Source: Gemmatimonadaceae bacterium | GTDB lineage: Bacteria; Gemmatimonadota; Gemmatimonadetes; Gemmatimonadales; Gemmatimonadaceae | Length of the DNA: 58,170 bases | Assembly (NCBI GenBank): GCA_030647905.1 | Contig: JAUSJA010000037.1 | Location: 76,030-134,199 of the forward strand | Direction: 5' to 3' | Part shown: positions 1 through 10,917 of the stretch, piece after piece | Position numbering within the stretch: the stretch's first letter is position 1 | How the letters are laid out: each line of letters opens with the position of its first letter | Program-made: the position numbers and the translations under genes | The notes under the pieces: generated by a model | Told to the model about the DNA's origin: nothing | Seen by the model: the letters and a program-made list of their open reading frames with translations, nothing else | Database searches by the model: none

Positions 1-603
1 GAGTCGGTCGCGGCGATTGTCCGCGAGGCAGGCGCCGAGTGCGTCATGACCGGCGGCCACCATACCACCGGCACCGAGCGGGTAGCCGAGGTGGCGGAGA
101 TGCCGCGGTTCGCCGACTTCACGACCATTGTGAATGTCCAGGGTGATGAGCCCTTCATCGGCCGGCAAGCCGTGCAGGGAGCCGCCGAGATGGTCTCCTC
201 AGGACGATTCCCGCTCGGCACGGCCGCTTCTCCCGCTCCCTGGGATATCGCGGGTGATCCGAACGTGGTGAAGGTCGTGCTGGGCAATGATGGCCGCGCT
301 CTCTATTTCTCGAGAGCCGGGATTCCATTCGTAAGAGATCCTGACGCCATCGGTTCGGCCGAAATCAGGATGCTGCAGCACATTGGAGTCTACGCATATT
401 CGAGGGAGGCGATCCGGCGTTGGGTGGCCCTTCCTCAGCACCCGCTCGAGAACACCGAGCGTCTCGAGCAGCTGCGACCGCTGGCGGCGGGCATCCCGAT
501 CGGCGTCGCCATCGCCGACGAGCCGCTGGCGAGCGGAATAGATACGGAAGACGACCTGAGCCGCGTGAACGCGCGGTGGCAGGAATTCATCGCCGGACGG
601 TAA
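1..603 (+). CDS. kdsB: 3-deoxy-manno-octulosonate cytidylyltransferase (5' end outside window)
   Basis: Activates Kdo with CTP to CMP-Kdo in the cytoplasm, the donor for the inner core of LPS. The reading frame is open from base 1, so the true start and the N-terminal nucleotide-binding loop lie upstream. Visible family features are the GGHHTTGTERVAE stretch, the VNVQGDEPFI motif that binds metal and CTP, YFSRAGIPF, HIGVYAYSRE and the C-terminal GIDTEDDL, in the family order. About 200 of the usual 245-250 residues are present. Three bases separate its TAA from pyrG, so it heads or sits inside the Kdo/LPS-export operon, next to the enzyme that makes its CTP. Confidence 0.95.
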   Translation, partial: ESVAAIVREAGAECVMTGGHHTTGTERVAEVAEMPRFADFTTIVNVQGDEPFIGRQAVQGAAEMVSSGRFPLGTAASPAPWDIAGDPNVVKVVLGNDGRALYFSRAGIPFVRDPDAIGSAEIRMLQHIGVYAYSREAIRRWVALPQHPLENTERLEQLRPLAAGIPIGVAIADEPLASGIDTEDDLSRVNARWQEFIAGR

Positions 604-2270
<1,667 letters not shown>

Positions 2271-2271
<1 letters not shown>

Positions 2272-3086
2272 TGACCCCACTCTTCCCCCGCGACCGCCTT
2301 TTCGTGATCGCGGGCCCGTGCGTGGTCGAGAGCGACGAGCTCAACCTCTCGATCGCCAGAGAGCTGCAGCGGCTGAGCCCGCGCGTTCCCGGAGGCATCG
2401 TCTTCAAGGCGAGCTTCGACAAAGCAAATCGGTCGAATAGGGGCTCGGCTCGCGGCCCCGGCCCGGGAGCCGGTATCGAGGCGCTCCGCAGGGTGAAGCA
2501 AGCCACCGGGATGCCAGTGATCACCGACGTGCATCTTCCCGAACAGTGCGCGGAGGCAGCGGACGTCGCCGACGCGCTCCAGATCCCGGCATTCCTGTGC
2601 CGACAGACCGATCTGCTCGAGGCCGCCGGCGCGACGGGCCGCGCGGTCAACGTCAAGAAGGGGCAATGGCTGCATCCTGAAGGAATGCGCGGCGCCGTGG
2701 ACAAGGTGCGCGGAGCTCAGGGCACGGGCGCTTCAGCCGAAGTGGCGGTTACCGAGCGGGGCACGTTCTTCGGGTACGGTGATCTCGTCGTGGACATGCG
2801 TGCCTTCGCGCGCATGGGCTCAGCCACCGGTTGCCCGGTGATTTTCGACGCGACACACAGCGTGCAGCGCCCAGGCCTCGGCGAAGGCGGCGCGAGCGGC
2901 GGGACGCGCGCATTCATTCCGATCCTTGCTCTCGCCGCTGTCGCGGCGGGCGCGCATGGAGTGTTTCTCGAGACACACCCGGATCCCGACAATGCACCGA
3001 GCGATGGGCCGAACATGCTTCCGCTGGACCAGCTCGAGGGACTCCTCGACAGAATCGTGTCCGTCTGGGAGGCGGTTCGGCGATGA
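2271..3086 (+). CDS. kdsA: 3-deoxy-8-phosphooctulonate synthase (Kdo-8-P synthase)
   Basis: Condenses phosphoenolpyruvate with arabinose 5-phosphate to Kdo 8-phosphate. The frame is open further upstream inside pyrG, but the GTG at 2271 overlaps the pyrG stop (TAGTG), follows a GGAG-type ribosome site, and gives 271 residues, close to the usual 275-285. Motifs: FVIAGPCVVES at the N terminus, FKASFDKANR, TDVHLPEQ, VNVKKGQW, ERGTFFGYGDLVVDMR, FDATHSVQRPG and FLETHPDPDNAPSDGPNM. The residue after VKKGQW is L, where metal-dependent enzymes often carry other residues; I do not assign a metal class. Its stop overlaps kdsD by ATGA. Confidence 0.96.
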
Positions 3087-4051
3087 AGTCAGCCGAGATC
3101 GTCGAGCGGGGACGTCGAGTGATCCGCATGGAGCGGGAAGCGCTGCAGGAAAGCGAGAAGCGCATTGACGAGTCCTTCGCACGCGCGGTGGAGCTTCTCG
3201 CGCGCTCTACCGGGCGCGCGATCATCTCAGGCGTCGGCAAGTCGGGGCTGATCGGACGCAAGATCGCGGCGACGCTCACTTCGACCGGAACTCCCGCGAC
3301 GTTCCTGCATCCGTCGGAAAGCCTGCACGGAGATCTTGGAATCGTCGGAGCTGCCGACGTCGCGGTCCTCATCTCCAAGAGCGGTGAATCCAACGAGCTG
3401 GTGGCGCTTCTGGAGCACCTCAAGCGTCTGGGTGTATGCACCATCGCGATCGTCGGCGATCGCAACTCCACACTCGGGCGCCATACCGACGTGGCACTCG
3501 ACGCATGGGTAAGCGAAGAAGCATGCGTGCTCGACCTGGCGCCGACGACGAGCACGACTGTCGCTCTCGCCATCGGCGATGCGCTGGCGGTCGCGCTGCT
3601 CGAAGAAAAGGGATTCAAGGCCGACGACTTCGCCAGGATTCACCCGGCGGGAGCGCTCGGCAGAAAGCTCCTGACGCAGGTGCGGGACGTGATGGTGAGC
3701 GGCGATCTGCTTCCGGTTCTGTCGCGCGACGCGACGATGCGTGAAGCGGTGGTGCAGCTCGCGGAACGCCGCGGGATCGCCGTCATCCGTGGCGACGACG
3801 GCCGCGTAGCCGGTGTCATCACGTCCGGAGACCTGACGCGCCTCATGGAGCACAAAGACAATGTCATGCCGATTCCCGTCAGCAGCGTGATGACGGTCAA
3901 TCCGAGAATTGCCCACGAGGATGAGCTTGGGAGCGCGGTGGTATATCGCATGGAGCAGCACGGAATCATCTCGATGCCGGTCGTTGATGGCGACGAACGG
4001 CTCGTAGGGGTAATACACCTGCACGACCTGATGCGGGCGGGCGTCGTATGA
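3083..4051 (+). CDS. kdsD: arabinose-5-phosphate isomerase (KpsF/GutQ family)
   Basis: Isomerises ribulose 5-phosphate to arabinose 5-phosphate, the substrate of the adjacent KdsA. The start chosen is the ATG at 3083 that overlaps the kdsA stop, giving 322 residues, the normal length; the longer upstream frame runs inside kdsA. An N-terminal SIS sugar-isomerase domain (about residues 40-175, with SGVGKSGLIGRKIA and LHPSESLHGDLG, then SKSGES) is followed by the KpsF signature FARIHPAGALGRKLL and a pair of CBS domains (about 205-320). A kdsC phosphatase gene, often next to kdsD, is not present here. Confidence 0.95.
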   Translation: MKSAEIVERGRRVIRMEREALQESEKRIDESFARAVELLARSTGRAIISGVGKSGLIGRKIAATLTSTGTPATFLHPSESLHGDLGIVGAADVAVLISKSGESNELVALLEHLKRLGVCTIAIVGDRNSTLGRHTDVALDAWVSEEACVLDLAPTTSTTVALAIGDALAVALLEEKGFKADDFARIHPAGALGRKLLTQVRDVMVSGDLLPVLSRDATMREAVVQLAERRGIAVIRGDDGRVAGVITSGDLTRLMEHKDNVMPIPVSSVMTVNPRIAHEDELGSAVVYRMEQHGIISMPVVDGDERLVGVIHLHDLMRAGVV

Positions 4052-4611
4052 CCGCATCCCGTTCGGCTCTGGCTGCGTTTGGCACTCTCCTGTGCGTCGC
4101 TCTGGCCGCGGGTTGCGACGCCAGGACATCGCCGCCCGTCGTGGCGCGATCAGCGCTCGCAGATTCCGCCGATCAGGTGATGTTCGGTGCGCGGTTCCAC
4201 CTCACGGACAAGGGCCTGGCTCGTGCCGAGCTGCTGTCCGATACGGCATACTTCTTCGACGACAATACGCGGGTCGAGCTGCGCAAGGTGGACATGACGT
4301 TCTACACCATGAGCGGCGCGAGGGACGCATATCTCACTTCGAAGCGGGGCACCTATGGCAGCCGCCTCGGAATGATGATCGCGCGCCAGGATGTCGTGGT
4401 CATCACCGAGGAAGGCAGGCGCCTGACGACGCCCGAGCTCAAGTACGATCAGTCGAGCAACGAAATCTCGAGCGATAGCTCTTTTGTCCTGACCGAGCCC
4501 GGTCGCAGGCTGGAAGGCATCGGGTTCAGGTCCGACCCAAACATGCAGAGCGTTCAGATCCTCAAGACGAAAAGCGGCACGACCGGCGCCGTGACACTGC
4601 CAGGGCAATGA
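4048..4611 (+). CDS. lptC: LptC-like LPS export lipoprotein
   Basis: Probable LptC, the inner-membrane-anchored periplasmic protein that passes LPS from the LptBFG transporter to LptA. The 187-residue product begins with a hydrophobic signal ending in a lipobox-like LAAGC (Cys23), so it may be a lipoprotein rather than a single-pass protein. The rest is rich in beta strands with the LptC/OstA-type pattern (VMFGARFHLTDKGL, AELLSDTAYFFDDNTRVELRKVDMTFY, DVVVITEEGRRLTTPELKYD). Identification leans on the position between kdsD and the OstA-like gene and on this fold pattern. It overlaps both neighbours by four bases. Confidence 0.8.
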   Translation: MTASRSALAAFGTLLCVALAAGCDARTSPPVVARSALADSADQVMFGARFHLTDKGLARAELLSDTAYFFDDNTRVELRKVDMTFYTMSGARDAYLTSKRGTYGSRLGMMIARQDVVVITEEGRRLTTPELKYDQSSNEISSDSSFVLTEPGRRLEGIGFRSDPNMQSVQILKTKSGTTGAVTLPGQ

Positions 4612-6044
4612 CGACGACAGTCGGCGGCAGACTTTCCGGTGCATGGCGGTCCACCGCCGTGGCCGCGACGGCTGCGTTCCTGGTGCTGGCGGCACTCCCG
4701 CACGCGACTTCCGCGCAGGTTGCCGGCCGCGAGTGCGTCCTTCAGTACGAGACTACATCGGGGAACACGCGCACGAACGCACAGAAAACCGCAGGCGGTC
4801 AGTACAACTTCTTCCAGGGCGGAGGAGTCACCTACCACTGTGAGGGACAGAACAACACTCTCATTGCCGACAGTGCCGAATACTATGGCGACCGGAAAGT
4901 CCTGTACCTCATCGGCGACGTCCACTACACGGAGCCCCGCGCGAAAGTGGATTCGGACCGCATGACATACTTCCAGCTCGAGGATCGCATCCGCGCCGAA
5001 GGCAGTGTGAACGTGCGGACGCAGACGGGCACGACGATCCGCGGGCCGGTAATAGACTACTACCGGGTCACGCCGGTGCGTCCCCTGGCGCGCACAGTCG
5101 CTACCGGCAGGCCGCACATGTCCATCGTGCAGCGCAGCAACTCGGCAGAGCCCGCCGAGCCGGTAAACGTGGTAGCCAATTCTCTTGTTGCCGAAGGCGA
5201 CAACATCGTCTATGCGTCGGGCAATGTCGAGGTGACGCGGCCCGACCTCATCGCGAAGAGCGACTCGGCATTTCTTGATGGCCAGCGCGAGTTCGCGCGG
5301 CTCATGAAGACGCCGTCCGTCGAAAGCCGTAAGGGACAACCCTTTACGCTGACGGGGGGTGTCATCGACCTGTTCTCGCGGAACAAGCTGCTGGAGCGGG
5401 TCGTCTCGACACCGACCGGCCACGTTCTGAGCCACGATCTCGAGCTTCTCGCCGACTCCGTGGATCTGAGGATGAGCGACAATCAGCTTCAGCGCGTCAT
5501 GGCGTGGGGCAGGAAATCGAGGGCGCAGGCGATTTCACCCGACCGGCAGGTGATCGCCGATTCGATAGACGCGCAGATGCCGCGCCAGCGATTACGCGAA
5601 GTGAGGGCCATCGGCAACGCCTACGCAAACAGCACGCCCGACACCAGCCGGATAATCTCGACGGAGCGAGACTGGATGCGCGGTGATCAAGTGATCGCCG
5701 AGTTTGACAGCGTCGCCGCCGGCGATACGACGACGCGACCGCAGGCCAGGCGCATCGTCGCAACAGGCGACGCAAGCTCGTTCCATCAGCTCGCCGGAAG
5801 CACTCCAGGGCGCGGACTGCCGAATCTCAATTACGTGCGTGGCCGCATCATCACCGTCGCTTTCGCGGACAGGGCGGTCAGCACCGTGAACGTGACCGAT
5901 CAGGCGTCCGGCGTGTATCTCGAGCCGTCCACGACCGCCGGTACACAGGTGGCTCCCGGATCGCGGCAATCCACACCGACGCCGAATCGGGTGACCCCTC
6001 CATCACCACCGGCCGCGGCCGCACCGAAAAGGCGCTCTCCTTGA
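4608..6044 (+). CDS. lptA: LptA/OstA-like periplasmic LPS transport protein
   Basis: Probable periplasmic LPS bridge protein. It has a signal peptide (hydrophobic core about residues 18-33, cleavage near residue 37 after TSAQ). Two OstA-type stretches can be seen: about 65-150 (NTLIADSAEYYGDRKVLYLIGDVHYTEPRAKVDSDRMTYF) and about 180-300 (VVANSLVAEGDNIVYASGNVEVTRPDLIAKSDSAFLDG), with a further strand-rich part to about 400 and a proline-rich tail. At 478 residues it is much longer than E. coli LptA (about 185), so it resembles the multi-repeat OstA-like proteins of other phyla. Whether it spans the periplasm alone is inference. TTGA overlap with lptB. Confidence 0.8.
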   Translation: MTTTVGGRLSGAWRSTAVAATAAFLVLAALPHATSAQVAGRECVLQYETTSGNTRTNAQKTAGGQYNFFQGGGVTYHCEGQNNTLIADSAEYYGDRKVLYLIGDVHYTEPRAKVDSDRMTYFQLEDRIRAEGSVNVRTQTGTTIRGPVIDYYRVTPVRPLARTVATGRPHMSIVQRSNSAEPAEPVNVVANSLVAEGDNIVYASGNVEVTRPDLIAKSDSAFLDGQREFARLMKTPSVESRKGQPFTLTGGVIDLFSRNKLLERVVSTPTGHVLSHDLELLADSVDLRMSDNQLQRVMAWGRKSRAQAISPDRQVIADSIDAQMPRQRLREVRAIGNAYANSTPDTSRIISTERDWMRGDQVIAEFDSVAAGDTTTRPQARRIVATGDASSFHQLAGSTPGRGLPNLNYVRGRIITVAFADRAVSTVNVTDQASGVYLEPSTTAGTQVAPGSRQSTPTPNRVTPPSPPAAAAPKRRSP

Positions 6045-7261
6045 GCTTCGACGAATTCCCGCCACGCGTTCGCGAGATCATACGCCACCTCTCGGGTGAC
6101 GAGCGCTCCATGTCGATCGCGCTCGGCGCGATCATGCACGAGGCCGACCAGAGCGGATCGGCTCCATTCCACAACGTCGTCATCAGGTATCGCGACGAGT
6201 TCCTCCGCGCACTGCGCGTGGAAGGGAAGGATGCGGAGCGGGAGGCGGGGCGCCTCGGGCTCGACGAGGTCGAGTCATACCTCAAGGCATCGATCCTTCC
6301 GCGGCTGGCAGGCGACGGCGCTATCCGGAGGTTCGACCCCGAAACCGATTCGACGGATCTCCATATCCAGCTGTCCCAGCCACTATGGAGTGACGTGGCT
6401 CCCAACAAGGGAGAGATCGCCGAGATTTTCCGCCATACAGGCGAGTATTCGACGATCGAGACGCCGCCAAGCTCACATCGACTTGTCGGCGGGAGCGTCC
6501 TCGAGGCGAAGGGGCTGGTCAAGAAATACAGGCGGCGAGCGGTCGTAAACGATGTCGGCGTCCGCCTGCAGCAGGGCGAGATCGTCGGCCTGCTTGGCCC
6601 GAACGGAGCCGGCAAGACGACTACCTTCTACATGATCGTCGGACTCATCGAGCCGGAGGAAGGAACGATCCTCATTGACGGGAAGGATATCTCGAACATG
6701 CCGATGTACCAGCGGGCGCGACTGGGGATTGGCTATCTGTCTCAGGAGCCCTCAATCTTCAGAAAGCTCTCGGTCGAGGACAACATCATGGCGATCCTCG
6801 AGACACTCCCGATTTCGGGAGCCGAGCGGCACCGTCGGCTGGAGAAGCTGCTGGACGAGCTCAGCATAAAGCGTTTGCGGAAGAACAAGGCCTATTCGCT
6901 CTCCGGCGGAGAGCGTCGTCGGCTGGAGATCACCAGGGCGCTGGTGACGGACCCCAAGTTCATGATGCTGGACGAGCCCTTCGCCGGCGTGGACCCTATC
7001 GCCGTGCACGATATCCAGACAATCGTGGCCGGACTGCGGCATCGGGGCATCGGAGTGCTCATAAGCGACCACAATGTGGAGCAGACCCTCGACATCGTGG
7101 ATCGCGCCTACATAATGTTCGATGGACAGGTGAAGGTTTCCGGCACTGTTCGTGACCTGGTCTTTGACGACACGGTGGCCGACATATACCTCGGCCCCAC
7201 ACTTACAGCGCGATTACGCCAGAGATTCTCACACGAGCAACCAGCGGGAGCGGCGTCGTGA
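6041..7261 (+). CDS. lptB: LPS export ATPase LptB with an extra N-terminal domain
   Basis: ATP-binding subunit of the LPS exporter. From about residue 152 to the end it is a standard LptB: Walker A GLLGPNGAGKTTTFYMIVG (about 182-200), YLSQEPSIFRKL Q-loop, LSGGERRRLEITRAL signature (about 286), Walker B MMLDEPFAGVDP, and SDHNVEQTL H-loop. Canonical LptB is about 240 residues; this frame is 406. The first 150 residues (acidic, predicted helical, including PPRVREIIRHLSGDERS and WSDVAPNKGEIAEIFRHTGE) match no domain I recognise. The frame is uninterrupted and the TTG start overlaps the lptA stop, so the extension appears to be translated. Its stop overlaps rpoN (GTGA). Confidence 0.9.
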   Translation: MSFDEFPPRVREIIRHLSGDERSMSIALGAIMHEADQSGSAPFHNVVIRYRDEFLRALRVEGKDAEREAGRLGLDEVESYLKASILPRLAGDGAIRRFDPETDSTDLHIQLSQPLWSDVAPNKGEIAEIFRHTGEYSTIETPPSSHRLVGGSVLEAKGLVKKYRRRAVVNDVGVRLQQGEIVGLLGPNGAGKTTTFYMIVGLIEPEEGTILIDGKDISNMPMYQRARLGIGYLSQEPSIFRKLSVEDNIMAILETLPISGAERHRRLEKLLDELSIKRLRKNKAYSLSGGERRRLEITRALVTDPKFMMLDEPFAGVDPIAVHDIQTIVAGLRHRGIGVLISDHNVEQTLDIVDRAYIMFDGQVKVSGTVRDLVFDDTVADIYLGPTLTARLRQRFSHEQPAGAAS

Positions 7262-8724
7262 AGCCAGGAATGAGCCAGTCAACGCAGCTTCGGCAGGAGC
7301 TGAAGATCAATCCCCGTCTTTATCAGGCGATGGATCTTCTCTACATGCCGTTGCTCGATCTGCAGCAGCACCTCAAGCAGGAGTTGCTCAATAATCCCTT
7401 CCTCGACCTGGTGGACGTCGAGGAGGAAGACGAAGATGAGCAGACGGAGCCGGAAGCAGTCGCCGAGACGCCCGAGGAGAAGGAGCGCGGCGAGGAGATA
7501 GACTGGGAGGAGATTCTCCTCGACGGGTTCGACACGGCGGGCGGGCGGCGCGAGGAGCACGAAGAGCGCGAGTACTACGAGCCGGTGACTGTCGCCACGC
7601 GAGACCTGAGCGATCACCTGCGTGACCAGGTCAGCCTCCTCGAGCTGAGTCCCCGCGAGATGCTTCTGGCCGACGAGTTTCTCGGCAACATCAACGATGA
7701 CGGCTACCTCGCTACACCCGTCGAGCAGGTGATCGACTCGGTGAACGAGATGATCGTGCAGGCGGCGGAGACGGAAGACCGCGATCTCGGCGAGCTTCCG
7801 CTGTACACCGTGGAAGAAGGCGAAGCGATGCTCCGCACGGTCCATGAGCTGGACCCGCCGGGCGTCGGCGCGCGCGATCTTCGCGAGTGCCTGATGCTTC
7901 AGCTGAACGACGCAGGACTCACCCAGTCCGTTCCTTACAGGCTGGTACACGACTGCTTCGAGGAGCTCATCGCGCACCGGTGGAGCGAGATCTCCAAGCG
8001 ATTCGGCATCAGCGCGAGCGACGTCCAGAATGCTGCCGACGAGATTGCGAAGCTCGATCCGAAGCCCGGCCTGAGGTTCCGCTCAGGCAACGAGAACTAC
8101 ATTATCCCCGACCTGATCGTGGACAAGATTGACGGCGAGTATCGCATCTTTCTCAATGACGCGAACCTCCCGCGACTTCGGCTCAGCAAGGTATACCAGG
8201 AGATCGCCCGCGACAAGAAAAAGTTCGAAGGCGAGAACAAGGAGTTCATCTCCAGCAAGCTCAACTCGGCAAACTGGATGATCCAGGCGATAGAGCAGCG
8301 ACGCCAGACGATGCTAAAGGTGATGAACTACATCGTTGACAGGCAGCGCGAGTTTTTCGAAAAGGGCGTGCAGTTCCTGAAGCCGCTGACGCTCCGCGAG
8401 GTCGCGGAAGTCATCAACATGCACGAGTCTACCGTGAGCCGCGTGACAAACGAAAAGTTCGTGCAGACTCCGCGCGGCGTGCTTCCTCTCAAGTTTTTCT
8501 TCTCGTCCGGGCTCGCTACGTCCGATGGTGACGACGTCTCCGCGCGGGGCATCAAGGACCAGCTCGAGAAGCTGGTGCAGGAAGAGGATCCAAAGCATCC
8601 GCTCACGGACCAGGCGATCGTGAACATCCTGCGAGAAAGCGGCGTCCAGATCGCGAGACGCACCGTCGCCAAGTACCGCGACCAGCTTGGCGTCCTTTCC
8701 GCGAGGATGCGGAAGCGGATATGA
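7258..8724 (+). CDS. rpoN: RNA polymerase sigma-54 factor
   Basis: Alternative sigma factor that recognises -24/-12 promoters and needs an AAA+ activator. The 488-residue protein has the glutamine/leucine-rich region I (QELKINPRLYQAMDLLYMPLLDLQQHL), an acidic region II (about residues 55-90), the core-binding domain, an HTH (LTLREVAEVINMHESTVSRVTNEKFVQTP) and the C-terminal RpoN box ARRTVAKYRDQLGV. GTG start overlapping the lptB stop. lptB-rpoN adjacency is widespread (lptA-lptB-rpoN in Proteobacteria), which supports the naming of the upstream genes. No hpf or ptsN homologue follows, unlike in E. coli. Confidence 0.97.
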   Translation: MKPGMSQSTQLRQELKINPRLYQAMDLLYMPLLDLQQHLKQELLNNPFLDLVDVEEEDEDEQTEPEAVAETPEEKERGEEIDWEEILLDGFDTAGGRREEHEEREYYEPVTVATRDLSDHLRDQVSLLELSPREMLLADEFLGNINDDGYLATPVEQVIDSVNEMIVQAAETEDRDLGELPLYTVEEGEAMLRTVHELDPPGVGARDLRECLMLQLNDAGLTQSVPYRLVHDCFEELIAHRWSEISKRFGISASDVQNAADEIAKLDPKPGLRFRSGNENYIIPDLIVDKIDGEYRIFLNDANLPRLRLSKVYQEIARDKKKFEGENKEFISSKLNSANWMIQAIEQRRQTMLKVMNYIVDRQREFFEKGVQFLKPLTLREVAEVINMHESTVSRVTNEKFVQTPRGVLPLKFFFSSGLATSDGDDVSARGIKDQLEKLVQEEDPKHPLTDQAIVNILRESGVQIARRTVAKYRDQLGVLSARMRKRI

Positions 8725-9746
8725 CCGCTGCCCGGGTTCAAGCGACCGTAGCCGCGAGCAGCGTCCCGCTCGCTTCGCCGTCCGGCGTGTCCGACGTCCA
8801 GCGCCCGCTGGTGAGCGTGCTCGTCCCCGCCAAGGACGAGGCAGAGAATCTTCCGTTGTTCATGGAACAGGCCGCGGCGGCGTTCGCGGCGGCGCCGGGC
8901 CGCTATGAAGTGATCGTGATTGACGACGGATCGGTGGACGACAGCTGGCAGGTTCTGGAGTCGCTCGCCGCGCGGTATCCGTTCCTGCGTGCCGTGCGCC
9001 ACCGCGCGAGACGCGGCATCGCGGAGTCGCTTCGCACGGGGTATCTCGCGTCGCGAGGATCGGTGCTCGTGTTCTATCCTGCCGATCTGCAGTACAAGCC
9101 GGAGGACATTCCCCGACTCGTGGCGCCGATACTCGCCGGCGAGACCGACATGGTGACGGGGTACAAGCAGGGGGAGTACAGGAAGGCGTTCGTATCAGGC
9201 ATCTACAACCACCTCAGCAGGTCGCTCTTCAGGGTCCCTGTTCGCGATCTCAACTCGGTGAAGGCGTACCGGCGAGAGGTGATGGAGTCGCTGCCGGCGC
9301 GCCCCGATTGGCACCGCTACATGATCGTCATGGCGGTCGCCCAGGGGTTCACCGTCTCGGAGATTCCTGTTCCTCTTTATCCCCGCTACGCCGGCCACTC
9401 GAAATTCGGAATTGGCCGGATTCCTGTCGGTGTGATAGACATGCTCGCCGTCTGGTTCGAGCTCCGCTTCGCGAAGAAGCCGTTGCTGCTGTTTGGAATG
9501 CTCGGCGCCGCATTGTTTCTGTTGGGTGTCGTGGCGGGCGTGACAGCGCTGGCGTGGCTGGCGGCAACCGGAGAAGGGCTGCGTGCGGTATGGACGGTGA
9601 TCCAGAGCTGCCTGATTCTCGGCAGCGTCTTCTTCTCGACCGGATTCATCGGTGAACTCGTCGCCGCACAGCGAGCCGAGACGCGCGAATTGAGGGCTCG
9701 CATAGAGGAGCTCGCGCAGGGACGGGACACGCTGCTCGATCGCTGA
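8721..9746 (+). CDS. membrane-anchored family 2 glycosyltransferase
   Basis: Likely transfers a sugar from a nucleotide donor to a polyprenyl phosphate or lipid carrier on the cytoplasmic face. The N-terminal GT-A domain (about residues 25-240) shows VSVLVPAKDEAENLP, VIVIDDGSVDDSW, and FYPADLQYKPED in place of a classic DxD. After it come two hydrophobic segments (LLLFGMLGAALFLLGVV and the stretch around CLILGSVFFSTGFIGELV) and a charged C-terminal helix. It resembles ArnC/DPM1-like enzymes; the substrate cannot be read from the sequence. It overlaps rpoN by ATGA and is followed four bases later by a GT4 gene. Confidence 0.88.
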   Translation: MTAARVQATVAASSVPLASPSGVSDVQRPLVSVLVPAKDEAENLPLFMEQAAAAFAAAPGRYEVIVIDDGSVDDSWQVLESLAARYPFLRAVRHRARRGIAESLRTGYLASRGSVLVFYPADLQYKPEDIPRLVAPILAGETDMVTGYKQGEYRKAFVSGIYNHLSRSLFRVPVRDLNSVKAYRREVMESLPARPDWHRYMIVMAVAQGFTVSEIPVPLYPRYAGHSKFGIGRIPVGVIDMLAVWFELRFAKKPLLLFGMLGAALFLLGVVAGVTALAWLAATGEGLRAVWTVIQSCLILGSVFFSTGFIGELVAAQRAETRELRARIEELAQGRDTLLDR

Positions 9747-9750
9747 GCTG

Positions 9751-10917
9751 GTGAAAGTCCTTTTTCTCACGCACTCGTTCCCGAGATTTCGCGGGGACGC
9801 TCCCGGATCCTTTTTGCTGCGGCTCGCGGTCGCGCTTCGTGACGAGGGCGTGCGCGTGCACGTCGTCGCTCCGGCGGCGGAAGGAGTTCCTGACGCCGAG
9901 GAATTCGACGGAGTCACAGTCGAGCGTTTCCGCTATGCCCCTCGCCGATACGAAACGCTGGCGTATACGGGCAGCATGGCGCAGGACGTCGCGACTTCCT
10001 GGAGCGCGAGACTCGCTCTCCTGGGATTCTTCGGCGCTGACTTCGTACGCTCCGTCAATGCGCGGCGAAGCTTCGAACCCGACGTGATCCACGCGCATTG
10101 GTGGTTTCCTAACGGCGTCGTGGGGATGTGGCTATCGAGTCTCTCGCACAAGCCGCTCGTGACGACGATGCATGGAACCGACGTCCGCATGGTCAGCAAG
10201 ATCGGAGTGAGTCGGCCGATTTTCAGAAGCGTGATGAAGCATTCATCGCGGGTGACCACGGTTTCGAGCTGGCTTGCCTCCGAAGTCGGAAGGCTCGCGC
10301 CCGGAACGCGCCCCGACGTCGCGCCGATGCCCGTCGCGACGGAGCGGTTCTCGCCAGGAGGCAGGCGCGAAGGGCAGCGGTTTCTTTTTGCCGGACGCGT
10401 CAACAGGCAGAAGGGGCTGGATCATCTTCTTCGCGCGTTCGCCTCGATGAAGCATCCGGCCATGCTCGATATCGTCGGAGAGGGGAATCAATCGGACGAG
10501 TTCCGGCTTCTCGCTTCACAGCTCGGCGTGAGCGATCGCGTCGTGTGGCACGGTCAGCTCAATCAGCAGGACCTGAGTCATTTTTACCAGTCGGCGACGG
10601 CGCTCGTCGTGCCCTCTATGGAAGAAGGGCTCGGGCTGGTTGCCGCGGAGGCGCTGCTGTGCGAGACGCCGGTCATCGCATTCAAATCGGGCGGATTGAC
10701 GGACGTGATCCAGCACGAGCGAACGGGCCTGCTCGTCACTCCAGGCGACGCCGCGGAGCTTGCCGCCGCTCTGGACGAGGTCCTCGCGGCGCCGGAGCGC
10801 GCCACGGATCTGGGGAAAGCGGGCCGCATCTTCGCTCTGGCGGCGTTCTCGCCGGAGTCCGCCGCGCGGCGCTACACAGACATCTATCGCCAGGTCGTTG
10901 CTGAACGCACGGCGTAG
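9751..10917 (+). CDS. family 4 glycosyltransferase
   Basis: A 388-residue GT-B fold enzyme. The N-terminal half has the loop FLTHSFPRFRGDAPGSF and IHAHWWFPNGV; the C-terminal half has FAGRVNRQKGLDHLLRAF and the donor-binding EX7E-type segment PSMEEGLGLVAAEALLCETPVIA, followed by GGLTDVI. The GTG at 9751 is chosen because it sits four bases after the previous stop and starts the conserved VKVLFLTHSFP strand. Sugar and acceptor are unknown; the neighbours suggest an envelope glycan or glycolipid. Confidence 0.9.
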   Translation: MKVLFLTHSFPRFRGDAPGSFLLRLAVALRDEGVRVHVVAPAAEGVPDAEEFDGVTVERFRYAPRRYETLAYTGSMAQDVATSWSARLALLGFFGADFVRSVNARRSFEPDVIHAHWWFPNGVVGMWLSSLSHKPLVTTMHGTDVRMVSKIGVSRPIFRSVMKHSSRVTTVSSWLASEVGRLAPGTRPDVAPMPVATERFSPGGRREGQRFLFAGRVNRQKGLDHLLRAFASMKHPAMLDIVGEGNQSDEFRLLASQLGVSDRVVWHGQLNQQDLSHFYQSATALVVPSMEEGLGLVAAEALLCETPVIAFKSGGLTDVIQHERTGLLVTPGDAAELAAALDEVLAAPERATDLGKAGRIFALAAFSPESAARRYTDIYRQVVAERTA

